DNA from: Chamaea fasciata
Taxonomy: Eukaryota; Chordata; Aves; Passeriformes; Sylviidae
Reading direction: 5' to 3'
DNA length: 64,000 nucleotides
Assembly: GCA_029207755.1 (NCBI GenBank)
Contig: JARCOQ010000002.1
Location: forward strand, 40,930,244-40,994,243
Part shown: piece by piece, positions 37,230 to 50,800 of the stretch
How positions within the stretch are numbered: the first letter of the stretch is position 1
How the letters are laid out: each line of letters begins with the position of its first letter
Notes under the pieces: model-generated
Database searches by the model: none
Seen by the model: only the letters and a program-made list of their open reading frames with translations
Told to the model about the DNA's origin: nothing
Program-made: the position numbers and the translations under genes

Positions 37230-37573
37230 GCAAAGTATTGCAGAAGAAAGAATGACACATAGTACAAAAGAAAAATTGGCAAAAATGTGGCTTCATCTAA
37301 ACTGTAGACCACAAGATTCAAAACCTCTCTTTTCCATGGATGGAAGTGAAGAAGGAAGGCTAAAATGGTACCTTGAATGAGCCCTACCATGTAGACTGCT
37401 TTGTAGAATACATACATTTTGAGAGCAGTTTTTATGTATCATAATAAAAAGTGAGCTGGAGTTGATACATGATCCCTGAAACAGAACAATTTTAAAGCCT
37501 CATAAAGGATAGGAAAGGCAACAATGAAGAGGAGATCTAAATAAAAACCACTAACTGATTTAAAAAAATCACT
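37230..37573. other. spacer between LTR and CR1
   Basis: AT-rich sequence without a recognised element. Confidence 0.5.
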
Positions 37574-38280
37574 AGAAACTGGACAAGGAAGGGTCACTGG
37601 AAAGCTCTCCAGCAGAAAAGAACCTGATAGTGTTAGTCAACAGCAGCTGAGCATGAGCCAGCAATGTGCCAAGAAGGTGGCCAAGAAGGCCGATGGCATC
37701 CTGGCCTGGATCAGCCATGGTGTGGCCAGCAGGATCAGGGCAGTGACCGTCCCCCTGTACTGGGCACTGCTGAGGCCACACCTCAAATCCTGTGGTCAGT
37801 TCTCGGCCCCTCCCTGTAAGAAAGACATTGAGGGGCTGGAGCGTGTCCAGAGAAGGGCAACAGAACTGGGGAAGGGTCTTGAGCACAAGTCTTATGAGGA
37901 GTGGCCAAGGGAGCTGGCGGGGTTTAGCCTGGAGAGAAGGAGGGTCAGGGGCAGCCTTATTTAAAAGCAGGTTGTAGTGAGGTGGGTTGGTCCCTTATCC
38001 CAGGTAACAAGTGAAAAGATCACTGGAAATGGCCTCAAGAAGCCCCAGGGGAGGTGTAAATTAGATAGTAATACAAATTTTCCTAACTGAAAGGGCTGTC
38101 AAGCACTGGAACAAGACGGCCAGGGAAGCAGTGGAGTCACTACCCATGGAGGTATTTGAAAGATTTCTACATGTGGCACTCAGGGACATGGTTTAGTGGT
38201 GGACTTGGTAGTGCTGCATAAACAGTTGGACTTGATGACATTAGAGATCTTTTCCAATCCAAAGGATTCTGTGATTCCAT
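37574..38280 (+). mobile_element. CR1 LINE 3' end, best preserved copy
   Basis: The frame at 37653-37964 keeps 103 uninterrupted codons of the CR1 reverse-transcriptase C-terminal region: [15 protein letters not shown], then [15 protein letters not shown], then [20 protein letters not shown], then [13 protein letters not shown]. The 3' UTR with GGACATGGTTTAGTGG and GGACTTGATGACATTAGAG and the terminal ATTCTGTGATTCCAT follow. It is 5'-truncated. The intact stretch and close match to the family pattern suggest it is younger than the other CR1 copies here. Confidence 0.95.
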
Positions 38281-41200
38281 TGATGGGTGCTTAGGGTTCT
38301 CAAGCCTCTGCACAAGCTTCAGCTGACTGTGACCTAAGAACTAGATAGAACTTGTCTCCCCAGGGTGCCTCTTGTCCAACTACAGGTGAGTAAGAGTCAA
38401 TTAAGAAAGGACTGAGGAGAACATAAACACTGTATTTTTAAATTATGCTATTGCATTTGAATTCATCTGTCTCTAATGAGCCTATTTAGGCTCAAAATGA
38501 AAACAATTATGTATCTTAAAACATATAATATTGTTTTACTTATACTGGATAATTGAAATGATACGTGCGTGTTGTTAAAGTCTCAAAACAAGTCAAATAC
38601 TTAAAGTGTTTTATTAGTAACAAGTTAAACGGAAAACAATAGTTAAGCACCTAGAATACAAAGTGCTGAAACTGATTCTGACAGCACTAGTCTCTTCTCA
38701 AATACAGATAATGTATCTTTCTTGACAGTTTATTTAAGTATTTTTGGTTCACTGAATAATTCATTCCAAGCTGAAACCAACCAAGAGTTGAGGAAATAAA
38801 AACCAAAACAAAAAGCTTCAGAGACAGCGTGCTTTCTAATTTAATCTTGTGAATAAAAGCACAGGGTGAGAGGACGAGCACTGCAGTTCTGAAGCCTTGA
38901 ATGCAGTTATTAGAAATAAACACATCAAGTCAATAATTAAAATGTTTTGTTTAATGAATTACTTTGTTATAAATTATAAAACATGCAGAAAAAATAGTGA
39001 AAGGCAAAATATATTTTATATGTATTAGGTAGTTCTGACTTTTAAACACTTTAGGAATGCTGCTTTTGAAGATTATTCAGTTAATCTGATGTTTTATTAT
39101 TATGCAAGTTGGGACAATAATAATTATCCCGGAAAAACTGTGTTATTCCTTTTGACTTGTTTGTTTTACTGAAATGTACAGATCCAGCATCTGAGTGACC
39201 CTGGAGTTTTGGTGTTTCAAAAGAGATGCTAACAACAAGTTGCCACTTTACAGCTGGCAGAATGGGAAAGTTCTGCTCATGGAGCAAAACTGCTTCTAGA
39301 GAAGGTGCATTGCATGAAGTGAGGCCAACTGCATTGCAATCTTACAGCCCCTCTCCTTAGCCCCTGAGCAGGGAGAGCCAGTGCAGAGACCGCAGATTGA
39401 GCTGCACTCAAACAACAGAGTCTGGGTGAGGGTCAGAGGCCACAGCTCTGTATTGCAAACACGTGAGGAGCAGGATTGGCTCCTGTCAAGTGTAAGCTAA
39501 GTCTGTAGACCTCATGCTCACCACACGACTGTACTACACCCAATATCACAGCCCTGCTATGCCATGTTACCCTACAGTCCTCAAAGCCATGCAAGGAAAG
39601 GGACTGAGTTCAGGCTTGGGGGCTGACCACAGAAAACATCACATACTTTAATTGACTGAAGAAAGAGTACTTAAATGAACCAGAAAAAGAAGCAGAAAGA
39701 GGTGTTCAATAATGCTTCTTGCTCCCATGGAAGCAGATTCAAACCTGTAAATGATCACTATAGCTAAGTGCAAAAAAGAACAAAAAGAGGAAAGTCAATG
39801 TAAAGAATTCCTCTTTCAGAGATCATGTTGCTGAAGTATTTGCTTTCTGGTAAAATTCTTCAAGCTGTGAATTTAAAATATCGTAAGTCCTTTATCACTC
39901 TGAGAAGATAAATTTACACTGCTTAATTTATATCCAGAAGAAATGAATGCAAAAAAGCTTCACCTGACACTCAGTTATGCAGTCTTTTCTTAGCTCTGCT
40001 GTATTACTGTACAAAAGAGATAAAATACCATCACTGGTGAAGCTTTGAATGCTTCAGTGTAGTGAACAGCCTCCTGGGTGCTTGTCCTTGAACAGCAAAG
40101 TTGTTCCTCTAAACTTTGTACTGGAAATGAAGGGCTGGCAGACTCCAGGAGTGCCTGGCCATGATCTGCAGAGATTCAATCGCTGGAAAGACTCTTCAGA
40201 GTTTTCTTCAAAGAGGCCACTTCATTAAAACTTCAATATATACTGAAGTTTGGTCATGTCAAACACTGTTTGGGCTCAAGAAAAAGATTGCTGTTGTGAC
40301 AGACAGAAAGTCTGCCTGAATTGTATGGTTTGGCACTAGAAAATCCCCAACCCACTTCTGTACTTCAAGGAGAGAAACAGCAGCAAGAATTAGTCAGCGG
40401 TGGGTAACAAAAGCTAAAACAATGCCGGCCTGCTTTATTTCCACTAGCAGAAACCAGAGACTATTCAATGCCATACCTGTATAAACAACCTATTTCAATG
40501 CTTCATGCCAAAAAACGTGAAACAAGAGGGTTTACTTCACAGCATATGGCTACAACACGACTTGGCTATTCCTGAGATGCTGGAGAGGAGAGGAACAGTG
40601 CCCACATTACCCATCACTCTCTGCCCACTGAGCTGACCAGCTCCATTTTGGGGGTCAGAAGGAGGACAAGTGGTTCATTGATTGACTCTAGCTCCCAGTG
40701 CAGTGAGTCACAACCCCAAAACTGGGGATCTGGGCCAATCCTAACTCTACTGACTCCCCATGCTGCCACCACAGGTGACCAATACCTGGCAGTTCCAGAT
40801 ATCTGACACAGACCCCTCACTGCTCTCATGACCTCCAGCATCACCATTGCTGCAATGTTACCCTCGCAATGCAGGAGATCTGAACTCAAGGACCCTTAAT
40901 TAATTCCCAAGTCCTCAGTGAGGAGACAGAAGCTGCTGAAGTATCTTGGCTTCCCAAGGCAAAGCCAAGAGTTAGGTGTTTTATTTATCTTCTTGGCTTC
41001 TGCCAGAGTGGCCCTGTGTAATATGTCTTGATCACAAGGAGTTGCACAAACACAGACAACATTCCTGAGCCTTTGAGGGTATACCTGGTGGGTGTGGAGC
41101 CATTCCTTGCCAACACCCGAGCTGCTCCGCCCAGCTGAACTTGAAAAAACAGTATCTCCTGAGGCCAAGCTCTATCCTACAATATCATCAATTCTCTCAT

Positions 41201-41740
41201 TAAGAATTATAGACTTAAGGCAGTATTTAGTCTCTGACGTGGGGAAAAAGTTACTGGGGGAGATGCCAAGAGATAGGACCAGATACTCAGTGCACCATAA
41301 CAAAGAACACTACAAAGCAAGCCAGGCTGTAGCACAGCAGTCCTACAGAACAGGTATTCCATATCCAGGACCTAGAGACATGTTAAAGAGTTCAAGAGGA
41401 ATTACTCTCAAAAGCCACAGGATTTATTAGAAGGTGTTAAACTTTCTGTTAGCATTCTGAACTATCACATATAAAATATTACAGGTATGCAGCTTTTGAG
41501 AGCATGTTCCCTATATAACAGGGTTTTTTTCTTATTTTATATTAAAGGTTTCATGAGCTTTCAGCAAGCATTCCTATAGAGTTTATTTGAGATCCCTTTC
41601 TGTTAGTCCAGTGGTGGTCCAAAAGCACTTGAAAGGTCTCTGGATGACATTTTTCCCTCCACTGTTACATCTTCGCAAAAGGTGACACATTCTCTACAAA
41701 CTGCTGGCTAGCTGCCCAGCACAAGAAAGAGATGAAACAC
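38281..41740. other. unassigned DNA, possible LTR-like block
   Basis: Mostly AT-rich and unremarkable. About 40600-41420 is richer in G and C. On the minus strand it has an AATAAA hexamer at 40983-40988, giving a loose resemblance to an LTR, but no termini, TATA box or target duplications were found. The 112-codon plus-strand frame at 41092-41430 has no recognised domain. Confidence 0.3.
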
Positions 41741-41841
41741 CTGCCACCTCCCCTCCTGTTTCTGTAAGGAGGAGGGAAAAGGAAATCTTTTATCCTGAAG
41801 AGCACGAGCTGAGCTGCATAGAATGCTATTGCAGATGGCTG
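41741..41841 (-). other. candidate internal exon, 101 nt (low confidence)
   Basis: On the minus strand a very good 3' splice site (GTCTTTCCACAG) precedes 33 open codons and a CAG|GTGTTT donor. It can follow the segment at 41911-41989 in matching phase. The intron between the two would be only about 69 bp, near the vertebrate minimum. The product is not recognised. Confidence 0.18.
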
Positions 41842-41910
41842 CTGTGGAAAGACGTGGGAAGGTCTCCAATATCAGGAAAAGTGTCATCCTCAGACAAAAG
41901 AGAATTCCAC

Positions 41911-41989
41911 CTAAAAAGTGAACAACATGGAAAGACCTCGAAAGTTTGCATTTAGGACTTTTGAGCATTTCTGGGCAATGCTGGCAGAC
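41911..41989 (-). other. candidate internal exon, 79 nt (low confidence)
   Basis: On the minus strand it lies between ACATCATCCCAG and TAG|GTGGAATTC. It has 26 open codons with several Cys and Lys residues (VCQHCPEMLKSPKCK), phase 0 to phase 1. The minus-strand segment 42495-42557 (63 nt, phase 0 to 0, flanked by CTTTCTTTTGGCAG and GTGAAG) would join upstream of it in frame. The protein is not recognised. Confidence 0.2.
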
Positions 41990-42061
41990 CTGGGATGATG
42001 TTGTACTACAAAGTTGATGTTGCTGCACTTGTAGTGTCCCTCTCCTGCCAGAGGGACCCAT

Positions 42062-43311
42062 TACTGCACAAAAATCTGCACCAGCTCTGCAGGAAGCACC
42101 ACAGTCACAGTGGGTTTAAGAGAGAATGCAGCCTCCTCCCTGCTCTGTTCTCTTGTGAAAGCTAAAAAACCAGTCCAGCATTCAAACACAATACAAACAA
42201 ACAGCTCTCCCCCTCAACTTGGTATTAAAAAGAAACAACAGAAACCACTCAGATCTCAATGGATATTCTCACCTTATATACTATTGCTATCCACCATTTA
42301 AAATATTAAAAAATACATGTGACTTTAAGTTTCTCTTTTTTAACTAGCAGAAGTAAGTGTGTTTAGGAGGTCTAACTAAAACTAACTGAAATAATTGGCT
42401 GGTGGTTTTAAGAATTAAAATTTTCAATTCCTAGGCTGAAAATGGGACAGCATGTTAGCAACACAGAGGGTGTGGGGAAGGTCAGACACTTCACTGAATA
42501 TAACTTCACTTCAGTCTCTTTCCAGGAAGTCAGCAAAAGTGCCACTGACACCTTTTTCTGCCAAAAGAAAGCAAGCCAAGAAATAGTTGGGTTGAACTTA
42601 AAATGAAAAGGATATTCCTTTGCTTTCTTATAGCCAAGGAATGTCATGTAAAGAGGCCAATCACTCCAGTCATGCACAATTTGGCACAGGAGAAGAGGCA
42701 AAAGGATGGTCACCACGTGCTCATGCTCAGCCAATACTCTGAGCCACGCTTTCCAAAACCTCTTACCACAGAGACAGGATGCAAGTCACATCAAAGTGAT
42801 GAAAATGGATATTGTGGAATATAAGCAGAACATTTACAGACAGCAAAATCAAATAGCTTCCATACAGCATATAATTACCTTGTAGAGCACACTGTAACAG
42901 GAAATGGAAAAGGTTTTCATGAGCTTAAAAAATATTAGACATTGGTAGAGGATGGATTCATCATAAGCTGTAAAACATGATAGTTTGGATGCAAACTATG
43001 GCTCAGCAAGCCTCCATAGTGCTATTGAGTACTGAAAGTTGGGAGAGTGTAGCAGAGAAAATGTGTCCAGCTTTCCTCTGATTTTATATTTCTTGGCTCG
43101 ACCTTGTGTTATTGCTGTCTTTGCTCAACTGAAAATAGCCTCTCTGCGTGCAAGAGGCTACACCAAGAAAGCCAGAAACTACTTTGTATTAGGTACTGAA
43201 TGTCTTTATGGCCCTGGGGAAGGCATGTGACTTCAGTTCTTGTTCTGCTGTCACCATCTTGCAAGCAGTTTGTTGACAACTAATTAGTTAATGTTTATAT
43301 GTCTTAAACAT
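42062..43311. other. unassigned DNA
   Basis: Apart from the exon-like minus-strand segment at 42495-42557, nothing is recognised. Confidence 0.4.
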
Positions 43312-44765
43312 GAAATGGAATTATAGAATAATTTTGATTTGAAATAAGATTTAAGATCATCAAGTTCAACCATTAACCCAGCTCTCCCAAGTTTGCCACT
43401 ATGAACCATGTCCCTAAACACCATGTCTTTCAAATACCTCCTGGGGTGATGATTCCACCACCTACCTGGAGAGCTTGTATTTCCCCCTTTATCCAGTAAA
43501 TGACAGAGATTCTCCTTGACCATTTCTTCTGCTGCTAATGTATTTGAAAACTTTTTGTTGTTGTTGTTGTCTTTTATGACACTAGCCTATCTAAGTTCTA
43601 GTTGAGTGTTGGCTCTTTTCATTTTCTCCCTGCATAACCTCATAGTACTCATTTGTAGTCCTCCTGAGCTGCCTTCCTCTTCTCCCAAAGGTCACAAACT
43701 CTCCTTCCCAAGTTCCACACAGATCTCTCCATTCAGCCATCCAATAATCTCCATTCCCCACTGGCTCCTTTTTCGACATATGGGGACAGCCTGCTCCTGC
43801 ATCTTTAAGATTTTCTTCTCAAAGCACATCCAGCCTTCCTAGATTCTTCTGCCCTTTATGACTCATTCCCAAGGACTCTGTCAGCTGGCCTTCTAAAATC
43901 AAAGTCTGCCCTCTGAAGGCCAAGTTCTCCTGGAACCAAAAACTGTCACGGCATGACTGCTGTGCCCAGGACAGCCTCCAACCATCACACCACTCATCAG
44001 TCCTTCTCTGCTCACAAACAGCTGGTCCAGGGGGACACCTTCCCTAGCTGGCTCGCTCCCCAGCTATATCGGGAAAATCCTTTCCAGGAAGACTCCAGGA
44101 ATATCCTGGACTGTTTCCTCTCTGCTATGTTGTACTTCCAGCAGACATCTGGTAAGTTGAAATCCCCCACAAGAACAAGGGCTAGTGACTGTGAAACTTC
44201 TCCCAGCTTCTTACAGAATATTTCATGTGCCTCTTCATCCAGGTTGGGTGGTCTGTAACAGACTCCCACCAGGATAGCTGCCCTGTTGGCCTTCCCCCTG
44301 GTTCTTACCCATAAATGCTCAACCCTATGGTCACCATCTTTAAGCACCAGACAGTTGAGACACTTCCCAACATACAGGGCTACCCCATCACCTCTCACTC
44401 CTTGCCTATCCCTTCTCAAGAACTTGTTGCTGTCCATTGCAGCATGCCAGTTGTGTGAGTTATCTTGCATTTCTGTGATGGCAATGTCATAGTTTTCCTG
44501 CTAGGCCATGGTTTCCATTTCCTCCTGCTTGTGGCCCATTGTGTGTGCACTGGTGTAAATGCACTTCACGGGCTACTGATCCCACTGTATTTTTGGGGGA
44601 AGAAGTCCTAATTCCAATGTGACTGTTCTCAGGCACATCATCAACCCTACCATCTTTGCTGCTGATTGGATCTTCACCCCCAGCTTCTACTGAGATGACA
44701 GACAGAAGGACCTTGCTAGCACACCGTCTCTCAAACATTGGTGTGATGCCCCCAGGCTTATCTTG
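43312..44765 (-). mobile_element. CR1 LINE, minus orientation, with open endonuclease and deleted RT
   Basis: Read on the minus strand from 44765 downwards, the copy starts with the beginning of ORF2 and runs into the endonuclease. The frame at 44470-44012 is open for 152 codons and holds endonuclease motifs (GVALYVGKC, VGVCYRPPNLDEE, LVLVGDFNLPDVCW). The endonuclease-RT linker follows, frameshifted. At about 43490 the sequence jumps straight to the 3' UTR (GAGGTATTTGAAAGACATGG and the GAACTTGATGATCTTAAA motif), ending near 43312. The whole reverse-transcriptase domain is therefore deleted. It cannot move by itself. Confidence 0.93.
44012..44470 (-). pseudogene. CR1 ORF2 endonuclease fragment
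   Basis: An APE-like endonuclease of the CR1 ORF2 protein, which normally nicks target DNA for target-primed reverse transcription. Visible motifs are CYRPPN and GDFNLPD; the Asp and Asn of the latter belong to the catalytic core. The downstream frame is lost after the endonuclease (frameshift and stops) and the RT is missing, so it is a fossil fragment. It is an open frame, not a gene. Confidence 0.85.
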
Positions 44766-47377
44766 TGACGCTGGTTTTAATCCTTTCTCCCTTCAAATCT
44801 AATTTAAAGGGCACTCAATGAGCCCTAATAATGCATGTGCAAATGTCCTTACACATCATATTCTGCATATCATCAGTTAATCTCATTTAACAAACCCCAA
44901 AGAAAAGTATTTATTAAAAATCCATTTTCTTTGGGAACTTGTACAAAGAAGTAGCTGTTACAGCTTCTAGTACAGCTGCTTGACATTAAAAAAAAAACAA
45001 AAACAACAAACTAAAAACAAAAGAATATCAGTATATTAAAATACTGTATTAAAGCTGTACAGCTTTGAGGGTGAGATGTAGATGACATAGCCACTTCTCA
45101 ATTGTCACACAGTACTTACTTCAAAGTCACAATACTAAGTTTACATGGATACATACCAGAAACTTGTGGAGATGAGACACTACATCAGCAGTATCTTCCA
45201 GATTGACTTGTCTCAAGAGACTGTAAAACACAGACATGACCATGCCATGGTCTGCTGCAATGCCAATTTGTGGAAACCACTGCATTATCTTTCAAACTAT
45301 CTAAATCTGGATACCTATAACAGTACAGGTGCAGCACCATAAAGCTTATGGTGAAATAACTACGAAGGCATTTGCCCAGTTCTTTGGGAAAGCTTCCCCA
45401 GCTATCCAGAGCTCTATACATATGTTGATGGCAAAACATAATCAAAGTAGTCCAACATTACACTGGGTATATGCAAATGCAGTCCCTACAGTCAAAGAGT
45501 TTACTAGGTGGGATAAGACACCTGAAGCTTCCTACCCCATCTAATTCAATGTTTGGGTTCCCTCCATAGTCAAAAGAGCTGGAATGTGCAAGCTAAAGCT
45601 GACATTTTGTGTGTAATAATAAATATCCAGTTCTGGACACAAGATTTTCTGGGTACCAGATGTGAACTACATTTGTATCTCCATACTTCATTCAGGTTGT
45701 CTGCTGTCCTAATTGAATAAAGTAATAAAACTATCACTGTGCTATGTAAAAAGCTTTAATGTGGCTGCCAGAGCAAATTAAGAGACAAAAGGACCAGTAG
45801 TTTATCACATCATTTATTGCTGAGAAAAACAGCGTGTTCAAGCTATTACCACTATTATACTACAAGTTATAACAGGAAATCAATAAGGGTAAGAAAGAGA
45901 AATGTCCACATTCATCCCCAAGGCACAGCAATCTCCTCTCCTTTATGCAAAAGGCAAGGAGAGAACTGAATGACTGCAGTGTTGCTGAATGATGTCAAAA
46001 GGCACAGCTGTTACTCACAGGAAAATGTTGCCACTGCAACCATTTAGTGAACTTTGAATATTTTAAATTCAGTGAGTTTCCTAGCAGACAAGCATCACAC
46101 TGTAGCAAATGGGGTGCAGAAGCACATCCTCTGCCCAGCAGAGCTCTACCCAGCCCTGACACTGACTACAGCTGGCACCTCAAGATGCTGACAGTCAGGT
46201 CTAACACCCATCTCCTGTGCAAGTGCCTGGAAAGGAGCTCCCCACTCCTGCTCCTGCTCCACTCCTGCTCCTGCTTTTCTCTCACCAAGCGCAGCTATGG
46301 CACAGGCTGTTCTTCCCTCCCCAGCTCATTGCCTCCTGACCTTCAGGACCTTTTGCTGAATGTTGCTACTTGTTATTATCATTGGTATACTTAGAAAGAA
46401 ATGCGTATGTACTACAGAATAGTAGTAGATCAGCAAGTAACAGACCAGTGAATGAAAGGTCAGTACACGCTCCTGGGGGGGGAAAAAACCGAAACATTAA
46501 GAATTATTTTTATGCAACTATCTTGCATCCATTCTGGTTATAGTGTGGCTCTCCTGAGGATGTAAAGCAAAGAGAAATACAGGCAGTGAGGTCACTCATG
46601 ATCACACCTACTGGAATCCTTTCATTCCACTCTGTAACTTCTGCTACATTCACATTAATCCACTTCTGCTGAATGATTTTTCTCCAGCCTGTGCTATGCA
46701 AGAGTTAAGTCACCAGTTACTTCTGCTAAATTACAAATAAATTCAAATTTAACCTAAGACGTTAAAATTATGAGAGATGTACTCTCAGTAAACATTCTAC
46801 ATTCCCAGTGATTTTTCATTTATCCTCTACTCTGTGTCTTTTCACAATTTCTTTACCATATATTAAATGTATTAACTTCTCTCTAGCAACAAGACACCAA
46901 CACAGCAATTGACAGTTTATCATAGCTTTCAGCTTTTCCAGTCATTTTTGGTCCCAGTTGTGCAACATCTTTCATGTTGTACTGCAAGCTCTTCAGAGCA
47001 ACACATGGCCTCGCCTGGTCATTTACAAAGAGAAAGAAAGGAAGCTGAAAAAATAATGTAAACTAATATATTTTCCCTGGGGACTAGGGTAAATAAAGTA
47101 AGGAAAAGAAGGAAGAAGACAGGTCATAGATCAAAGAAATGCTCTAACCAAAGTTTTTTAATTGAATGGAAATTCAGAAACAGCTAGCTTGTTTTGAAAT
47201 GCTAATAGTGGGAGGCAGACTTCTGTTGCGCAAAACCAGTCCCACATGGCAGTCAGAAAGTTAGGGGAAAAAAAAGAAAAAAAAAAAGAAAGAAGAGAGG
47301 ATTAGTATCACCTTGCCTTAACATCAGTCTAAGGTGTGGCAAAGACTTCTCAGGATGAGGCCGTCACTGTTCACTAC
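44766..47377. other. unassigned AT-rich DNA
   Basis: Contains a short CTCCTG repeat near 46240-46275 and one exon-like segment on the minus strand (46608-46688: acceptor GCATAGCACAG, donor GTGTGATC, 26 open codons). No gene or repeat family is recognised. Confidence 0.4.
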
Positions 47378-47525
47378 CTGCAGACAGAACCCAGATGAAC
47401 AGCTTCACATACACACTGCTTAAATCATTGAGTGAGATGAATTGAAAGGTGTCACCAACACTACCCCATTTCAGTGGGATGTTCTTCAGTGAGGAAAATA
47501 TCTGTAAGGCAGCCTCAGGGAACAT
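47378..47525 (-). other. candidate internal exon, 148 nt (low confidence)
   Basis: On the minus strand an acceptor CATTTGCACAG precedes 49 open codons and a strong donor CTGCAG|GTAGTG. The product is hydrophobic and helix-like (AALQIFSSLKNIPLKW, then SSVYVKLFIWVLSA). The frame stays open upstream to 47577, where another acceptor (TTTATAAG) exists. It would join in phase to 46608-46688 downstream and to 49189-49239 upstream. It is among the better candidates for length and splice sites, but the family is not recognised. Confidence 0.27.
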
Positions 47526-47798
47526 CTGTGCAAATGTGTGACTGAACCCACTGCAAGTCTGTGTTCTACTGCATTTCCTTATAAACAAGATGATATCACT
47601 TTCTATTTTCATCCTCTCTGGCAAAGTATTTCATCAGCATTTCTCCTGTAGTCACCAACTGACAACACGGTAGCATTTTTTAGCACAATATTTAACACTG
47701 TATACAGAGGGATCTCTGCCGAAGTTTCATTATCTTATTGGCACATTAAGTAATGCTAGAAATATACTCCAACCAGAAATCCTGAAACTTCCAAAATG

Positions 47799-47834
<36 letters not shown>

Positions 47835-50800
47835 CTGGAAAACTACTTGATATTTACCCTTTCCTTACCCTACAAGACTCTCAAACTTTCTGGAATATTA
47901 TCTTGGTCTTTGAAAGCTTCATTACAACAATTAATAGAATAATATAATTTCCAGTTAACTTCGCAATGTCCTTTTTCTCATAATAACATCCTAAAACACA
48001 ATCCCTTGCTTCTGTTAAGCAAGAGATAACAGCTCAGACTAGTTATGTGTGGGGCTAACAAAGTATCATGAAACTACACCAAATCTGAAGGATCACCGCA
48101 TTGGAGACAGTGGTTGCATTCAGGTATTTCTCAAACAAAACTTAAACATCTCTCTTCATGATAGGAAAGAAAATAAAAAGGCTTTACACATGAAACCATG
48201 TTCTCCAGACTCCATGTCTTAGATAATTTTATGTGTTACTGTCTCACAGCAATCCAGTTTCCTGGGGACTGATAAGCATGAATCATAAGGGTCCACACTT
48301 TTAAAGTTTTATGTGAGATTTATGTGATTTCTTCAGCAATAAGGAGGGCAGAGTGCAGCAGATGTCAGAGGGAACACAACATACCCTAACAGGTAGAAGA
48401 CAGGAGATAGAGGTCCCCTTTTATCAGCTAGAAAATAGCTAATTCCAGAGTTCTCCCATATGGAAAAGAACAGACCCAACATTGTGGGGGAAAAAATTCT
48501 TCTCAAAAAAACAACGTTCAAGAAGGATCCAGGATATAAAGCAAGGTATGCATTTTTGGCAAAACATCTGCGTTATGACCATGATTTTCACTGGTAGATC
48601 ATAAGCTGCTCAGAGTCTGGAAATCATCCTGACATAAACCTCACATAAGTATAGCAGGGCTTTTTGACTTCATGTCTCATCTTATTTTAAAGTTCAGTAA
48701 TAAAGCGTAAAATTATCTTGAAAAATCTGAATTCCAGTCAGTCTCTTAAATGACAAACCTGTATAAAACTGACATAAAGAACAAGTTGTTTCATTGCTTT
48801 AAAATGCTGGGAATAGTCTCTCACATTAGAGCAAATTCACAGACTGAAAATTTTCTTAGCCAGTACACATCTTCTATTCTCATTACCATTATCACAAATA
48901 TTTATATTTGAGGCAGAGCGAGCTGCTACAGTTCAGACAAGCATAGAAAAATTCAGATGGAAAATGAGATTAAATTAACTCCAAACCAGTGGAATAATTT
49001 AACAATGGATTCTACCAAGTTTAAATGTTTTAAAAAAGAATTTTTAAGTAATGAAACAAAATTTTCCTCCAACCCTATTCAGAAATATATCATTGCAATG
49101 AAGTAACCTTTTGGTGAAATACTGCACTCCGTTTAATGAAGAATGCCAGAATCAACCTAGTGGTTTTTCTGGTCTATAACTTGCTTACCACTTCTGCAAG
49201 AACTCCTCTTGTAGAGTAACTACCCTGGGATAAAACCCCCTGCATATATAACAATCATATGAGCCCACCACAGTGACATTATTTGAAAGGCCACTGTCAG
49301 CATTACAGCTGTAATGCATCAGGCCTCTCCTTTGTACTACCCTACTTCTGCTGAAATCATTCAAGCTACAGTGGCGTGAAACAAGAAAAAGGTCTCCAAG
49401 ACTCAAAAAAAACATAGCCTTTGTTTAGAAATGAGAGAAGATGGTGAGATCAGTCTTTCAATTCAACATCCACATGGTGATCAGTAACCACAATGGAAAT
49501 AACAGTCGTACACAGATGGCATGGAAAGAGATGTCAGTGTAAGAGAAAGATTCCTCAGTCTTCTGCCCTACAAAAGTATTCAAGTTTCTTTTATTATACT
49601 ATTTATGTTAACCTCATTCATTCTTAAAACCCATTATCCTTCTCAACAGAAAAAAAAAACCCCCACCAACTAATAATATCGAATATATTAGGTAATTCTG
49701 AAAAATTGCCTGTACTGATCACATTTCACCCTGCAGTAATATGCAACTTTTGCTGAGAGCCCCTTTAGTTCTACCTGCTAGCACAGAGCAGCACCGTGAT
49801 CTCCTAAGTATGAGGATCTGACAGTGCATCTCAGAAGATTGTCACCTTTAGGCCACTGGTTCATGTAACTTCTGCAATCAGCCCTTTGTTTACAATGTAC
49901 ACACATGGACACAAAAAAGCTTAATGCTACTGAAGTCAATGGGATGGAAGTATGTGCTTGAGTGTTATCTTGATTCAGGGCCAAAAAGTAAGTCTCTCGA
50001 AAACAAGAACTTCAAAAAATGGGTGTCAAAAGTTGAGATTCACTCTGATGGAGAATTCTAAGTATTTAACACCCAGTAAATCATGAGCATCAAAGGCTCT
50101 TGCTCACTTTCTTCCACTTAAGCCAAAAGAAAATCCCAGAGGTGCAAAGCCTTAGAGCTCTACCACTTAACCACCTGAATGGGTTTTGTGTGCCTGGTAT
50201 TTCAAGAGTATCAACCTTATCTCCACTTTCCACAAAGAACTGTGATAAACAGACAGAGCTAGCCTAGGTAGGAGACCAGCCTTCAAACTGTTTCCACAAA
50301 AACTCTTTGGTCATATATATTTTTTGTCAAACTATCTTACTATTTTTAAGTATGTGAGATGTGCACTTGGTGAGCTATAATTTAATAATACACTTTAACT
50401 GAAGCATGCACAGTAGCATTCAATACCAAAGGGATCCTGTAAAAGGCACATATTTACACGCAAAATTTTAGAGCTGGTTACCCATGGAAGCACACCAAGT
50501 CACCATGACTCCTTGTCAACACCCACTACTAGATTTTTAATCTTCAAGCCAATTGGAACCAAAGTGAGGTAGGAAAAGAAGCTGCAATGTACAGTATTTC
50601 TGTAAGTTAAGAGAAACCAGGATGCCAGCTAGAAAATGGACTCTGCTAATGACACTGGCTCAGGAAAAGGCTGCACAGTTGGAGGACCCTTACCAAGTAT
50701 CAGGGATCCACACTGGCTCCTATCATGAAGGCTGAAAACCCTAAAGAAACCAATATTTATTGGTTCACTGCTCATAAAACTACTTATTGTCATTCAGGAA

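Noticed and set aside
37653..37964. 103-codon open frame
   Set aside because: It is the reverse-transcriptase C-terminus of a 5'-truncated CR1 element, so it is annotated as part of the mobile element and not as a gene.
41092..41430. 112-codon plus-strand frame
   Set aside because: No recognised domain. It lies in a block of uncertain repeat nature, and no splice or start context supports translation.
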